The notes under the pieces: generated by a model
The model's database searches: none
What the model was told of the DNA's origin: nothing
Seen by the model: the letters and a program-made list of their open reading frames with translations, nothing else
Shown: positions 25,452 to 32,073 of the stretch, in pieces
How positions within the stretch are numbered: position 1 is the stretch's first letter
Layout of the letters: each line of letters opens with the position of its first letter
Program-made: the position numbers and the translations under genes
Source: JARFQH01 sp041299015
GTDB taxonomy: Bacteria; Desulfobacterota; Desulfobacteria; Desulfobacterales; SG8-13
Reading direction: 5' to 3'
NCBI GenBank assembly: GCA_041299015.1
Contig: JBFYWB010000022.1
Coordinates: forward strand, 1 to 32,073
DNA: 32,073 nt

Positions 25452-25725
25452 AGCGTCAAGCATCGCTCTTTTTCTGGATTACGACGGCACGCTGGCCGAA
25501 ATCAGGAAAAATCCGGCCGATGCCTACCCCAGCCAGGAGATCCGCGAGCTGTTTTCAATTTTGGCAGACACTCCCCGGCTGGATGTCTGCATCATCAGCG
25601 GCCGGAAACGGGCCGACATGCTGGACTGGTTCGGCGCCTACGACTTTTTCCTGGTGGCGGAACACGGCTTCTTCTACAGGTCCGGATATCATCCGCTTCA
25701 TTCGTCACAAATCCTGCCGGCCCGC
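25444..25725 (+). pseudogene. otsB: Trehalose-6-phosphate phosphatase, N-terminal remnant
   Basis: The frame begins at TTG 25444, overlapping the otsA stop. It has HAD-phosphatase motif I, ALFLDYDGTLAEI, followed by IISGRKRADMLDWFG and VAEHGFFYRSG, as in OtsB. Similarity ends near base 25700, after about 85 residues; the usual protein is 240-270 residues, and the later HAD motifs (the lysine and the GDD-type aspartates) are missing. The frame then runs into unrelated sequence and stops at 25851. The end coordinate given here is approximate. Confidence 0.7.
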
Positions 25726-26089
25726 AATCGGGGTTCACTATCAGCCGCGTCCCTGCTTCGGTCAGTATGCAGTCAAAACCGAAGTGCGCCAAGAATATAT
25801 CAAAACCGGCACCATCAATGGCTCTTATGGCGAAGATATTTTGCCCGATGAGTGCAGACATTGAAAAAGGCAAGGCGACGATGTCGAACCCGCGCCTCAC
25901 AAACCGCCGGCCCCGGCACCCGAAACCGCCTGTTGACATGAACCTGAATTTAACGCATATAAATAATCGAATGCTCTCTGCTAATCGCCTTTTCCGCTGC
26001 CCGGCGGCGGCGCCTGCTCATGAGGAATTCGATGGCCGTGCGGCCTTGACCGCTTCGTGAGGAAACGGATTCAGAAAGGAGGGATGGCG
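25726..26089. other. Decayed or foreign sequence after the otsB remnant
   Basis: No recognisable gene is present. Between about 25726 and 25864 the plus frame starting from 25448 reads protein-like (PCFGQYAVKTEVRQEY, then GSYGEDILPDE), but I recognise no family. The second half holds an AT-rich candidate promoter for the zinc ribbon gene. Confidence 0.4.
25933..25963 (+). promoter_or_regulatory. Candidate promoter of the FmdB-type zinc ribbon gene
   Basis: A perfect TTGACA (25933-25938) is followed after a 19-base spacer by TATAAA (25958-25963), in a locally AT-rich stretch. The spacer is longer than ideal. The start codon lies about 125 bases downstream. Confidence 0.4.
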
Positions 26090-26254
26090 ATGCCGACTTA
26101 CGAGTTTATCTGCGATAAATGCGAAAAGCCGTTCACGTTGATTCTGAAAATAGCCGAGTACGAGAAGAAAAACTTCCGCTGCCCGAAGTGCAAGAGCAAA
26201 AAAGTGCGGCAGCAGGTCGCCGGCTTCCAGACCATCACATCAAAAAAGAGCTGA
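26090..26254 (+). CDS. FmdB-family zinc ribbon protein
   Basis: This 54-residue protein starts MPTYEFICDKCEKPF and carries two CxxC pairs (CDKC and CPKC), which form one zinc ribbon, then KSKKVRQQVAGFQT. The family is named after the FmdB regulator of formamidase genes, but most members are uncharacterised. The ATG at 26090 is preferred over the one at 26084 because AAGGAGG (26077-26083) is then correctly spaced. It is convergent with the Lon-related gene, 76 bases away. Confidence 0.88.
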   Translation: MPTYEFICDKCEKPFTLILKIAEYEKKNFRCPKCKSKKVRQQVAGFQTITSKKS

Positions 26255-26330
26255 AAGCGGCACCGGCGCCAGGCGAAATCCTGAGTCGGTGAAACCGGCT
26301 GGCCGCCGGCTTATCGGACCACCGGCGGCA

Positions 26331-28739
26331 TCAGTAAATCCCCTCGATCTGCTTCTTCAGCCGCAAGGCCTGCTCCATGTACATCTCGAGCTTGTGCTGA
26401 ACCGCGCCGAAAACGGTGCCGGCGGGATAGCGCCCCTCCTCATCCGGGATGCCGGCCGGAACCCCGGTCAGCACCTCGATGCCCTCTTCGATCGTGGCGA
26501 CCCGGTAAATATGAAACCGGTCTTCGGCAACGGCCGCGATGACCTCGCGCCTGAGCATCAGGTTCTGAATGTTGGCCTGCGGTATCATGACGCCCTGGCG
26601 GCCGCTGAGCCCCTTGGCCTTGCAGACATCGAAAAACCCCTCGATTTTATGGTTCACTCCGCCGATGGCCTGAATCCGGCCCTTCTGGTTAACGGAGCCG
26701 GTCACCGCAATGCCCTGCCGAAGGGCAATGCCGGAGAGGCTCGAGAGGATGGCGTAGAGCTCGGTGGACGAGGCGCTGTCGCCATCGATGCCGCCGTAGC
26801 TCTGCTCGAAGGTGATGCTGATCGCCAGGGTCAGGGGAAATTTCTGCGCGAACGTGCGCCCGAGGTAGCCGGACAGGATCAGGACCCCCTTGTCGTGCAT
26901 CCGGCCGCTGAGCCTGGCTTCCCGGTCGATGTTGATCAGCCCGTGCTTGCCCATGTAGGTTTCGGCCGTTATCCGCGAGGGTCGGCCGAAATGGTAATCG
27001 CCCATCTGGTAAACGGCCAGGGCATTGACCTGCCCGACCACCGCACCGTCGACGTCGATCATGATGGTGTCGTCGGCGTAGGCTTCCTGCATCTTCTCCT
27101 CATAGAGGTTGTAGCGGAAGCGATAGTGGTTGAAGGCCTTGACGACGTGCGCCTCGAACACCACGGTCGCCCCCTCTTTGCCCGCCCAGTAATCGGATTC
27201 CTTGATGATGCTGACGATCGGACCGAACCTCAGGGAGAGTTTCTTTTTGCTGGCCACCATCTTTTCACCGTATTCCACCACGGCCGCCACGGCTGCGGGC
27301 GTAAACGGCCGCAACCCTTCCTCCTTGCACACCCGGGCGACATAGCGCGCGTAGAGCTGGATCGTCGCCGGCGAGCGTTCGGTTTCGTAATCGAAATCGG
27401 CGCGGACTTTGAAGATCTTGTTGAACCTCGAGTCGTTGTTTTGAAGCAGCTCGAAGATCCGATAACTGCCCAGCAGAATGACCTTGACCTCCAGGGGTAT
27501 CGGCTGGGGACGCAATGACCCGCTGGCGATGCCGGCCGGCGCGGGCAGGTCTTCGATGAAGAGCTGCTTGTTCTGCAGGGCCCGTTTGAGCGCATCCCAA
27601 ACCATCGGATTCATCAGCAACGGCTCGATTTCCATGATCAGAAACCCGCCGTCGGCCTGCAGCAGCGCCCCGGCCTGGACCATGGTGTGGTCGGTGGTGA
27701 CGGTCCCCATGACAGCCCGTTTCTCGATTTGACCGAACACGTTCGGATAGGTGGGGTTGGGTTCAAAGACGACCGGTGCGCCCCGGGTCGATTTACGCTC
27801 GACCAGCGCGTTCACCCGATACTGCTTGAAAGACTGTCCGATGGCCCCCAGGACCGTTTGGTCGCCGGTTGATCCGGGCGGTTCGGCGGCCTTGCGGAAG
27901 CCGTCGACATTTTCGACGATGTGCGCCTGGACCTCGTCCAGGTAGGCCAGCACATCGCGGCTGTCGGGGTAATCCTCGCGGATGATGTCGAGCCGCTCCT
28001 TCACAACGAAAAGGGCCACCTCGGCCATCAGTTTTTCGATCTCCTTTTGCCGGTTGTGATTGATCTTGTTTACTTTTCTGAGGGTGTTTTCGATCTCGCC
28101 TTGAAGTTGCTTGACATCGGCCTCGATGGCCTTGCGCTGCGCTTTGGGCAGGGCCTCGAATTCCGCCGGCGGCATCGGTTTGTCTTCGCGCAGAGGAATG
28201 GTCTGATAACCCGATGCCGTGCGGTGGATCACCAGGTTTTTTTCCTTGGCCATCTGGTTGAGCCGATCGAAGTGCTTCTGCCCCCGGGCGCCATGACGGT
28301 TCTTGATCTCGGTCAGTTTTTCCTGGTAGGATCGGCTCTCGAATTCCTTGGGCAGCCGAATCCGCAGATCTTCGATGCAACGGTTCATCCGCCGGCTGAA
28401 CAGAATCGCGCCGCCGGCCGGAAGGGCCACGGCTTTCGGTCGGAATTCGTCCTTGAAGTTATTGACCATGCACCAGTCCCCGGGTGTTGCCAGGGTCTCG
28501 GCCAGCCGCTGCACGATGTCCTTGACGATGGTGGTTTTACCGGTTCCCTCCTGTCCGGTGACAAAAATATTGTAGCCGGGACTTTTCATCGCCAGCCCGA
28601 AGCGAATCGCCTGTACCGCCCGTTCCTGGCCGATCACCTCGTCCAGCGGCTCGATCTCCGATGTGTCCTTGAAATCGAACAGCGCCGGATCGCAAACGCA
28701 TCTCAAGTCGTCCGGGGTCAATTCATTGATCATCGCCAT
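26331..28739 (-). CDS. Lon-related ATP-dependent protease (LonB-like AAA protease)
   Basis: This is an 802-residue member of the Lon-related AAA-protease family (AAA_32 type). Walker A is VTGQEGTGKTT (Lys68). A long coiled region (about 170-260, with KNRHGARGQKHFDRLNQMAKEKN) interrupts the AAA module, as in this family. The C-terminal protease domain has the Ser-Lys dyad Ser655 (GGIDGDSASSTEL) and Lys698 (GGVNHKIEGFFD), 43 residues apart as in E. coli Lon. It degrades misfolded or regulatory proteins; the targets are unknown. GGAGGTGA upstream of the ATG at 28739 fixes the start. It is divergent from the M48 peptidase gene. Confidence 0.94.
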   Translation of the reverse strand: MAMINELTPDDLRCVCDPALFDFKDTSEIEPLDEVIGQERAVQAIRFGLAMKSPGYNIFVTGQEGTGKTTIVKDIVQRLAETLATPGDWCMVNNFKDEFRPKAVALPAGGAILFSRRMNRCIEDLRIRLPKEFESRSYQEKLTEIKNRHGARGQKHFDRLNQMAKEKNLVIHRTASGYQTIPLREDKPMPPAEFEALPKAQRKAIEADVKQLQGEIENTLRKVNKINHNRQKEIEKLMAEVALFVVKERLDIIREDYPDSRDVLAYLDEVQAHIVENVDGFRKAAEPPGSTGDQTVLGAIGQSFKQYRVNALVERKSTRGAPVVFEPNPTYPNVFGQIEKRAVMGTVTTDHTMVQAGALLQADGGFLIMEIEPLLMNPMVWDALKRALQNKQLFIEDLPAPAGIASGSLRPQPIPLEVKVILLGSYRIFELLQNNDSRFNKIFKVRADFDYETERSPATIQLYARYVARVCKEEGLRPFTPAAVAAVVEYGEKMVASKKKLSLRFGPIVSIIKESDYWAGKEGATVVFEAHVVKAFNHYRFRYNLYEEKMQEAYADDTIMIDVDGAVVGQVNALAVYQMGDYHFGRPSRITAETYMGKHGLINIDREARLSGRMHDKGVLILSGYLGRTFAQKFPLTLAISITFEQSYGGIDGDSASSTELYAILSSLSGIALRQGIAVTGSVNQKGRIQAIGGVNHKIEGFFDVCKAKGLSGRQGVMIPQANIQNLMLRREVIAAVAEDRFHIYRVATIEEGIEVLTGVPAGIPDEEGRYPAGTVFGAVQHKLEMYMEQALRLKKQIEGIY

Positions 28740-29159
28740 GCAGTCACCTCCATCGCTTGTGCATCCTGCCGCCTTTTCCGAAAATCATCTTTCGACGCTG
28801 AACCCGAGACCGGTTCGTAACTGTTTTGGCATGTTTTTACGTCATATGGCAAGCCGGGGGCACAGTTTTTGTTCCTCAAACGCGCATCCGCTTCGCAGCC
28901 CTCTTTTCGGGCGCGGTAATCCCCGCGCGCCGGCTCGGACGGTAGGGGTGCGAACCGAGACCGCTGTCCCGTTCCGCGCGCAATGCGGCACTTAAACCGT
29001 ACCCATTCAGATCGCTTTCGTGCTATAATGGGTCGGTTGAGTTTTTAGCCCACGGACAGGGACGTGCCGACAAAAACACGCCTCGCGATAGGCTACCGGC
29101 GGTATCGCCTGGTTCTGTCCGCAGCCGGACGCCCGAAATTCAGAGGACGAAACAGCAAG
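28740..29159. other. Divergent intergenic region between the Lon-related and M48 genes
   Basis: There is no gene in these 420 bases. It contains the extended -10 element at 29021-29029 for the M48 gene. The frame of the M48 gene is open back to 29064, but that stretch is rich in arginine and lacks family similarity. I could not pick a clear promoter for the Lon-related gene. Confidence 0.45.
29021..29029 (+). promoter_or_regulatory. Extended -10 promoter of the M48 peptidase gene
   Basis: TGC directly precedes a perfect TATAAT (29024-29029), an extended -10 element. The -35 region is poor, as is common for this promoter type. Confidence 0.5.
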
Positions 29160-29975
29160 ATGACGGGTGAGATCAGGACCCACAACGATGATAGCGGATA
29201 CGTTAGGATCCGGATGGTCGACTTTCTCGATTCCGGTTGGAAAAAAGCGCTCGCCGGTCTGCTGTCCCTGTTCCTGTGTATCTGGGTTCTTGGTGCCGCG
29301 GGCCTTCCGTATCTGGCCAGAATTGCCGCCGATGCCGTTCCGGAGGCTACCATCGACGGGTTGAGCCGCCAAACGCTGGCGGAACTCGATCGAGGCTTTC
29401 TCGAACCGTCCGAGCTGGCGCCCGAGCGGGCCGCGCACCTTCAGACCCTCTTTGAGGGCCTTATCGGCCGCAAAAGCCCGCCGGCGCACTACCGTCTGGA
29501 ATTTCGCCGAAGTGAGCGCATCGGCGCGAACGCCTTCGCCTTACCCTCCGGCTTGATCGTGATGACCGACGAACTGGTGCGGCTCGCCGAGAACGACCGC
29601 GAACTCATCGGCGTCCTGGTGCATGAAATCGCCCACGTCGAAAACCGTCACGGTCTGCGCATGCTGTTCCAGAATGCCGGCGCCTTCCTGCTGGTATCGG
29701 CCCTGGCGGGCGATACGATATCGATTACCGCCGCAGGCCAAAGCCTGCCGGCCCTGCTGATCGAATCCGGCTATTGCCGGCGCTTCGAAAAAGAGGCCGA
29801 CCGGGCCGCCGGCATGTACCTCGTCCGGATGGGTTGGGGGACGGCCTCTTTGCAGAACCTTCTGGCCCGAATCGCCAAAAATACACCGCGACATCCGGCC
29901 TTCACCCTCTTGTCGACGCACCCCAACCTCGAAGAACGCATCCGTTACCTGGCAAAATTGGACCGGGCCGGATGA
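29160..29975 (+). CDS. Membrane-anchored M48-family metalloprotease
   Basis: This is a zinc endopeptidase of about 271 residues with one N-terminal membrane helix (KKALAGLLSLFLCIWVLGAAGLPYLA region). The zinc site is LVHEIAHVENRHG (HExxH) and the third ligand lies in FEKEADRAAG. IGANAFALPSGLIVMTDELV is the strand before the active site, and HP-x-L-E-E-R-I closes the domain. It is likely active on the outer face of the inner membrane in envelope protein quality control (family knowledge). The start is unsettled: 29160 has a weak site, 29214 has AGGA at good spacing, and 29064 (GTG) is possible but less likely. Confidence 0.88.
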   Translation: MTGEIRTHNDDSGYVRIRMVDFLDSGWKKALAGLLSLFLCIWVLGAAGLPYLARIAADAVPEATIDGLSRQTLAELDRGFLEPSELAPERAAHLQTLFEGLIGRKSPPAHYRLEFRRSERIGANAFALPSGLIVMTDELVRLAENDRELIGVLVHEIAHVENRHGLRMLFQNAGAFLLVSALAGDTISITAAGQSLPALLIESGYCRRFEKEADRAAGMYLVRMGWGTASLQNLLARIAKNTPRHPAFTLLSTHPNLEERIRYLAKLDRAG

Positions 29976-30086
29976 AAGCAGCCGGCAGATGCTGATCGGC
30001 AAGCGCCGGGCGGGAGAGGTATTATCTCCGCCGTTCTGCGAGTTGTCGGCCCGTACCGCCATGTAGACGCCACAAAAGGAGACGTG

Positions 30087-30530
30087 ATGAAACCATCCTT
30101 AACGCCCGGTCTGACCTTCGTATTCCGTTATAAGGTCCCGGAAAACAAGACCGTTCCCTTTCTGTTCCCCGAAGCCCCCGATTTTCAGGCCATGCCGGAT
30201 GTGCTCGCCACCGGCTACATGGTGGGCCTGGTGGAATGGGCGTGTATCGAAGCGATCAAACCGCACCTGGATTGGCCCAAAGAGCAGAGCGTCGGCATCC
30301 TCGTCAATCTGGACCACACGGCCGCCACGCCCCCCGGCTTGACCGTGACGATCAAGGGCACCCTCACGGCCGTCGAAGGGCGCAAACTGACGTTTTCCAT
30401 CGAAGCCGAAGACGGGATCGACCGCATCTCCCGCGGAACCCATCAGCGCTTTGTCATCGATGCCGATCGCTTCAACCAGAGCTTGACAGACAAAATCGGA
30501 AAGATCCCCGCTCTGAGCGGCCGGATGTAA
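30087..30530 (+). CDS. Fluoroacetyl-CoA-thioesterase-like (FlK-type) hotdog protein
   Basis: This is a 147-residue hotdog thioesterase closely resembling FlK of Streptomyces cattleya. The FlK catalytic residues are all present at almost identical numbers: Thr42 and Glu50 in ATGYMVGLVEWAC, His77 in DHTAATPPGLTV, and Arg121 in GTHQRFVI. Of the two phenylalanines that form the FlK lid, the first is kept (Phe33) and the second position is Met36. It therefore probably hydrolyses a small acyl-CoA, but specificity for fluoroacetyl-CoA should not be assumed. Related proteins of unknown substrate are common. AAGGAG precedes the ATG (GTG three bases earlier is an alternative). No fluorometabolite gene is nearby. 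Confidence 0.9.
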   Translation: MKPSLTPGLTFVFRYKVPENKTVPFLFPEAPDFQAMPDVLATGYMVGLVEWACIEAIKPHLDWPKEQSVGILVNLDHTAATPPGLTVTIKGTLTAVEGRKLTFSIEAEDGIDRISRGTHQRFVIDADRFNQSLTDKIGKIPALSGRM

Positions 30531-30580
30531 AGGGCGTTTTTAAACCGGCAAGCCTCCTTTGCGGTATAAAACCGGCTAGA

Positions 30581-30599
30581 TGCCGCACATCCTGCGGCA
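30581..30599. repeat. Perfect 7-bp hairpin after the thioesterase gene
   Basis: TGCCGCA (30581-30587) and TGCGGCA (30593-30599) pair around a five-base loop, 50 bases after the thioesterase stop. No T-run follows, so it could be an RNA-processing or stability structure rather than a terminator. Confidence 0.35.
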
Positions 30600-30754
30600 G
30601 GCGGAAGACATGCGTTGGATGCCGACCCGGCCCCGCGGGAAACTCGAGCACCCCACCCGGCGTTATTCTCCTTGATAATTGATCGGCGCTATAGTAGGAA
30701 GGTGCCGCGCATCGACCATAAGATGCGCTTGAAACCCAAAAAGGAGGTTCCACG

Positions 30755-30859
30755 ATGGGAAAAGGTGACCAACGCTCGAAACGCGGAAAAATTCACCGGG
30801 GAACATACGGCAAGAGCCGCCGCAAGAAAAAAGGCGCCCAGAAAGACGACAAAGCCTGA
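30755..30859 (+). CDS. 30S ribosomal protein THX
   Basis: This 34-residue protein starts MGKGDQRSKRGKIHRGTYGK, which matches the THX family (the Thermus protein begins MGKGD and has RGKI-x-RGTYGK). THX sits in a cavity at the top of the 30S head and stabilises 16S rRNA there. The tail after the core is extra-basic (SRRKKKGAQKDDKA). A very good site, AAGGAGG, lies upstream of the ATG (30741-30747). A longer frame at 30615-30896 overlaps it in another register and is a shadow. Confidence 0.9.
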   Translation: MGKGDQRSKRGKIHRGTYGKSRRKKKGAQKDDKA

Positions 30860-30982
30860 CTTATCGCCGCCACAGGCCGAGACTGTTTCACTATAGCCGC
30901 AGGGATCTTCCCGCCGGTGTGCCGCTGCTACCCACGGGCGGACACTCGCACCACATCCGCAACCGCCCTCTTTACCGCCCCT

Positions 30983-31013
30983 AAAAAAACTGGCCGCATC
31001 TGCCGATGCGGCC
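30983..31013 (-). terminator. Intrinsic terminator on the minus strand
   Basis: Read on the minus strand, GGCCGCAT and ATGCGGCC form a perfect eight-pair stem (31013-31006 and 30999-30992) with a six-base loop. Two bases later comes a run of seven T (30989-30983). This is a textbook rho-independent terminator. No minus-strand gene is visible for at least 500 bases upstream of it. Confidence 0.7.
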
Positions 31014-31084
31014 CTAGACAGGTAAAACCAAAATATTGATCCACGGTAACGCGGATACGCTTGCTTCATTGCGCCCGTCAAGCT

Positions 31085-31114
31085 GCCCTCGGAGGGAAAA
31101 TCACCTCCGAGGGC
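31085..31114. repeat. Perfect 11-bp hairpin
   Basis: GCCCTCGGAGG (31085-31095) and CCTCCGAGGGC (31104-31114) are perfect inverted repeats around an eight-base loop. No T-run follows on either strand. It lies about 70 bases upstream of the minus-strand terminator. Confidence 0.7.
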
Positions 31115-31447
31115 CTCAAATAGGCAGTTTCAGAACTTTATTGGACATCGCTGCACCCCCGTCTTTGCGACTGAAGGGTTTCTGTTTCCTCTTCTCGGCA
31201 TGTGGTGGGGCCGGCATCAGAAGGCGCTGACCGCCGACTTCACATCAGGCGGGTCCGAGATCGAGGAAACCGCCGGTTTGCGGGCGCCTCGGCACCCGCG
31301 GTGGTTGAAGCGGTTCACTAAAATCGGGAGCTTCCCGAGGTGATTCCCACATTGCCACATCGTGGTATGGGCTGTCAAGCTTTTTTTTCGCGGTACCTTT
31401 TTTGGGGCTGGGTTTTCAGAAAACGCAAAAATGATTCGTCGTCGATC

Positions 31448-31476
31448 TTGCCCAACCGCCAATATGGTCTTAGAGT
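31448..31476 (+). promoter_or_regulatory. Candidate promoter of the response regulator gene
   Basis: TTGCCC (31448-31453) with a 17-base spacer leads to TAGAGT (31471-31476), which would give a leader of about 40 bases before the GTG at 31523. Confidence 0.35.
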
Positions 31477-31522
31477 CAGATTGGAAAAGATCACGTCCCG
31501 ATGCGCTCAAAGGAGTCCCGCC

Positions 31523-32011
31523 GTGTTGGAGCATACCCTCCTGAAAGACAAGCGAATCCTGGTGGTCGACGACGAACCCGATGTGCTCGGAACGATCGAG
31601 GATCTGCTCGATCATTGCGCAGTCGAGACGGCCGGCAGCTTCGAAGAAGCTCGTGAGTTGATGGAAACCCGCCCGTTCGACCTCGCCATTCTTGATATCA
31701 TGGGCGTTGCCGGCTATGACCTGCTGAAAATCGCCACCCGGAAAAAGATCATACCCGTCATGCTGACCGCCCATGCGCTGTGTCCGGAGAATGTCGTCAG
31801 GTCATACCGGGAAGGCGCCGCCTATTACGTCCCGAAAGAGGAAATGGTCAATATCGCTTCCTTCTTGGAAGATATCCTGGATGCCCGGCAAAAAGGCCAA
31901 AACACTTGGGCCCACTGGTTCGACCGGTTGGGCGCTTTCTGCGAGCGTCGTTTCGGCCCTGACTGGCAAAAAGGCGACCAGGTCTTCTGGGAGAAATTTC
32001 CGTTCCACTAA
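31523..32011 (+). CDS. Single-receiver response regulator
   Basis: This 162-residue protein is a CheY-like receiver (about residues 8-122) plus a 40-residue tail. Landmarks are RILVVDDEPDVLG (acidic pocket), the phosphoacceptor Asp in LAILDIMG, Thr in VMLTAHAL and Lys in YYVPKEEM. The tail (WAHWFDRLGAFCERRFGPDW) has no DNA-binding or enzymatic domain that I recognise, so output is probably through protein contact. GTG at 31523 is chosen because AAAGGAG lies seven bases upstream and homology begins right after; the frame is open further upstream without similarity. No sensor kinase is in view. Its stop overlaps the convergent permease gene. Confidence 0.88.
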   Translation: MLEHTLLKDKRILVVDDEPDVLGTIEDLLDHCAVETAGSFEEARELMETRPFDLAILDIMGVAGYDLLKIATRKKIIPVMLTAHALCPENVVRSYREGAAYYVPKEEMVNIASFLEDILDARQKGQNTWAHWFDRLGAFCERRFGPDWQKGDQVFWEKFPFH

Positions 32012-32073
32012 TACATCAGGTTGGGTAAGACCAGGATGATTTGAGGAAAAACCGCCATCAGCAGGGTACCGAC
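32008..32073 (-). CDS. C-terminus of a probable TRAP transporter large permease (partial)
   Basis: The last 21 codons run to the window edge and read VGTLLMAVFPQIILVLPNLMY, then TAG at 32008-32010. The ending F-P-Q-I-x-L-x-L-P-N-L-M is typical of DctM/TRAP large membrane subunits. The identification rests on this short segment only. The stop overlaps that of the convergent response regulator. Confidence 0.6.
   Translation of the reverse strand, partial: VGTLLMAVFPQIILVLPNLMY

Larger units (their letters stand above)
30860..31522. other. 663-base gene-poor region with structured DNA
   Basis: No credible protein gene over 40 codons is visible on either strand. It contains the minus-strand terminator at 30983-31013 and the hairpin at 31085-31114, listed separately, and a promoter candidate just before the response regulator. 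A ten-codon minus-strand frame at 31116-31148 (MSNKVLKLPI, stop) with GGGGGTG upstream lies directly before the hairpin. It may be chance. Confidence 0.5.

Noticed and set aside
30615..30896. 93-codon frame overlapping THX
   Set aside because: It is out of register with the THX start, ribosome binding site and family match.

Overview
The window looks like chromosomal DNA from a GC-rich Gram-negative bacterium, most likely a Desulfobacterota (Desulfobacterales-like) organism. This is inferred from the overall gene repertoire: a Lon-related protease, FmdB-type zinc ribbon, M48 peptidase, TRAP permease and a multidomain secreted repeat protein. No rRNA or marker gene confirms it. I found no tRNA, rRNA, CRISPR array, insertion sequence or phage module.

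Region 1 (1-9517, minus strand) is an envelope gene cluster. In transcription order it holds an anchored transglutaminase-like protein, a 2273-residue secreted protein built from Fn3-like domains and 13 tandem beta-sandwich repeats, a secreted tandem rhodanese-like protein with no active-site cysteine, and a beta-helix-type protein broken by two in-frame stops. The cluster reads as a cell-surface system of unknown function.

Region 2 (9518-15266, plus strand) carries a retropepsin-like aspartyl protease, a 33-residue lysine-rich microprotein with a strong ribosome binding site, recQ, cyclopropane fatty acid synthase and a cyclophilin.

Region 3 (15345-21663, minus strand) is a complete 2-oxoglutarate dehydrogenase operon: an alpha/beta hydrolase, then sucA, sucB and lpdA. 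The hydrolase overlaps sucA by one base. The operon starts from an intergenic region that also seems to drive a small DMT-type transporter in the opposite direction.

Region 4 (22169-26254, plus strand) has the transporter, a D-2-hydroxyacid dehydrogenase coupled to a ComB-family protein, a remnant of a trehalose operon (otsA without its N-terminal half, otsB without its C-terminal part), and an FmdB-family zinc ribbon protein.

Region 5 (26331-32073) has a Lon-related protease (minus), then an M48 peptidase, a fluoroacetyl-CoA-thioesterase-like hotdog protein, the tiny ribosomal protein THX and a single-receiver response regulator (all plus). The last bases hold the C-terminus of a probable TRAP large permease on the minus strand, whose stop codon overlaps that of the response regulator. 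The 660-base gap between THX and the response regulator has two perfect hairpins; one, followed by seven T, is a minus-strand terminator with no obvious gene to serve.
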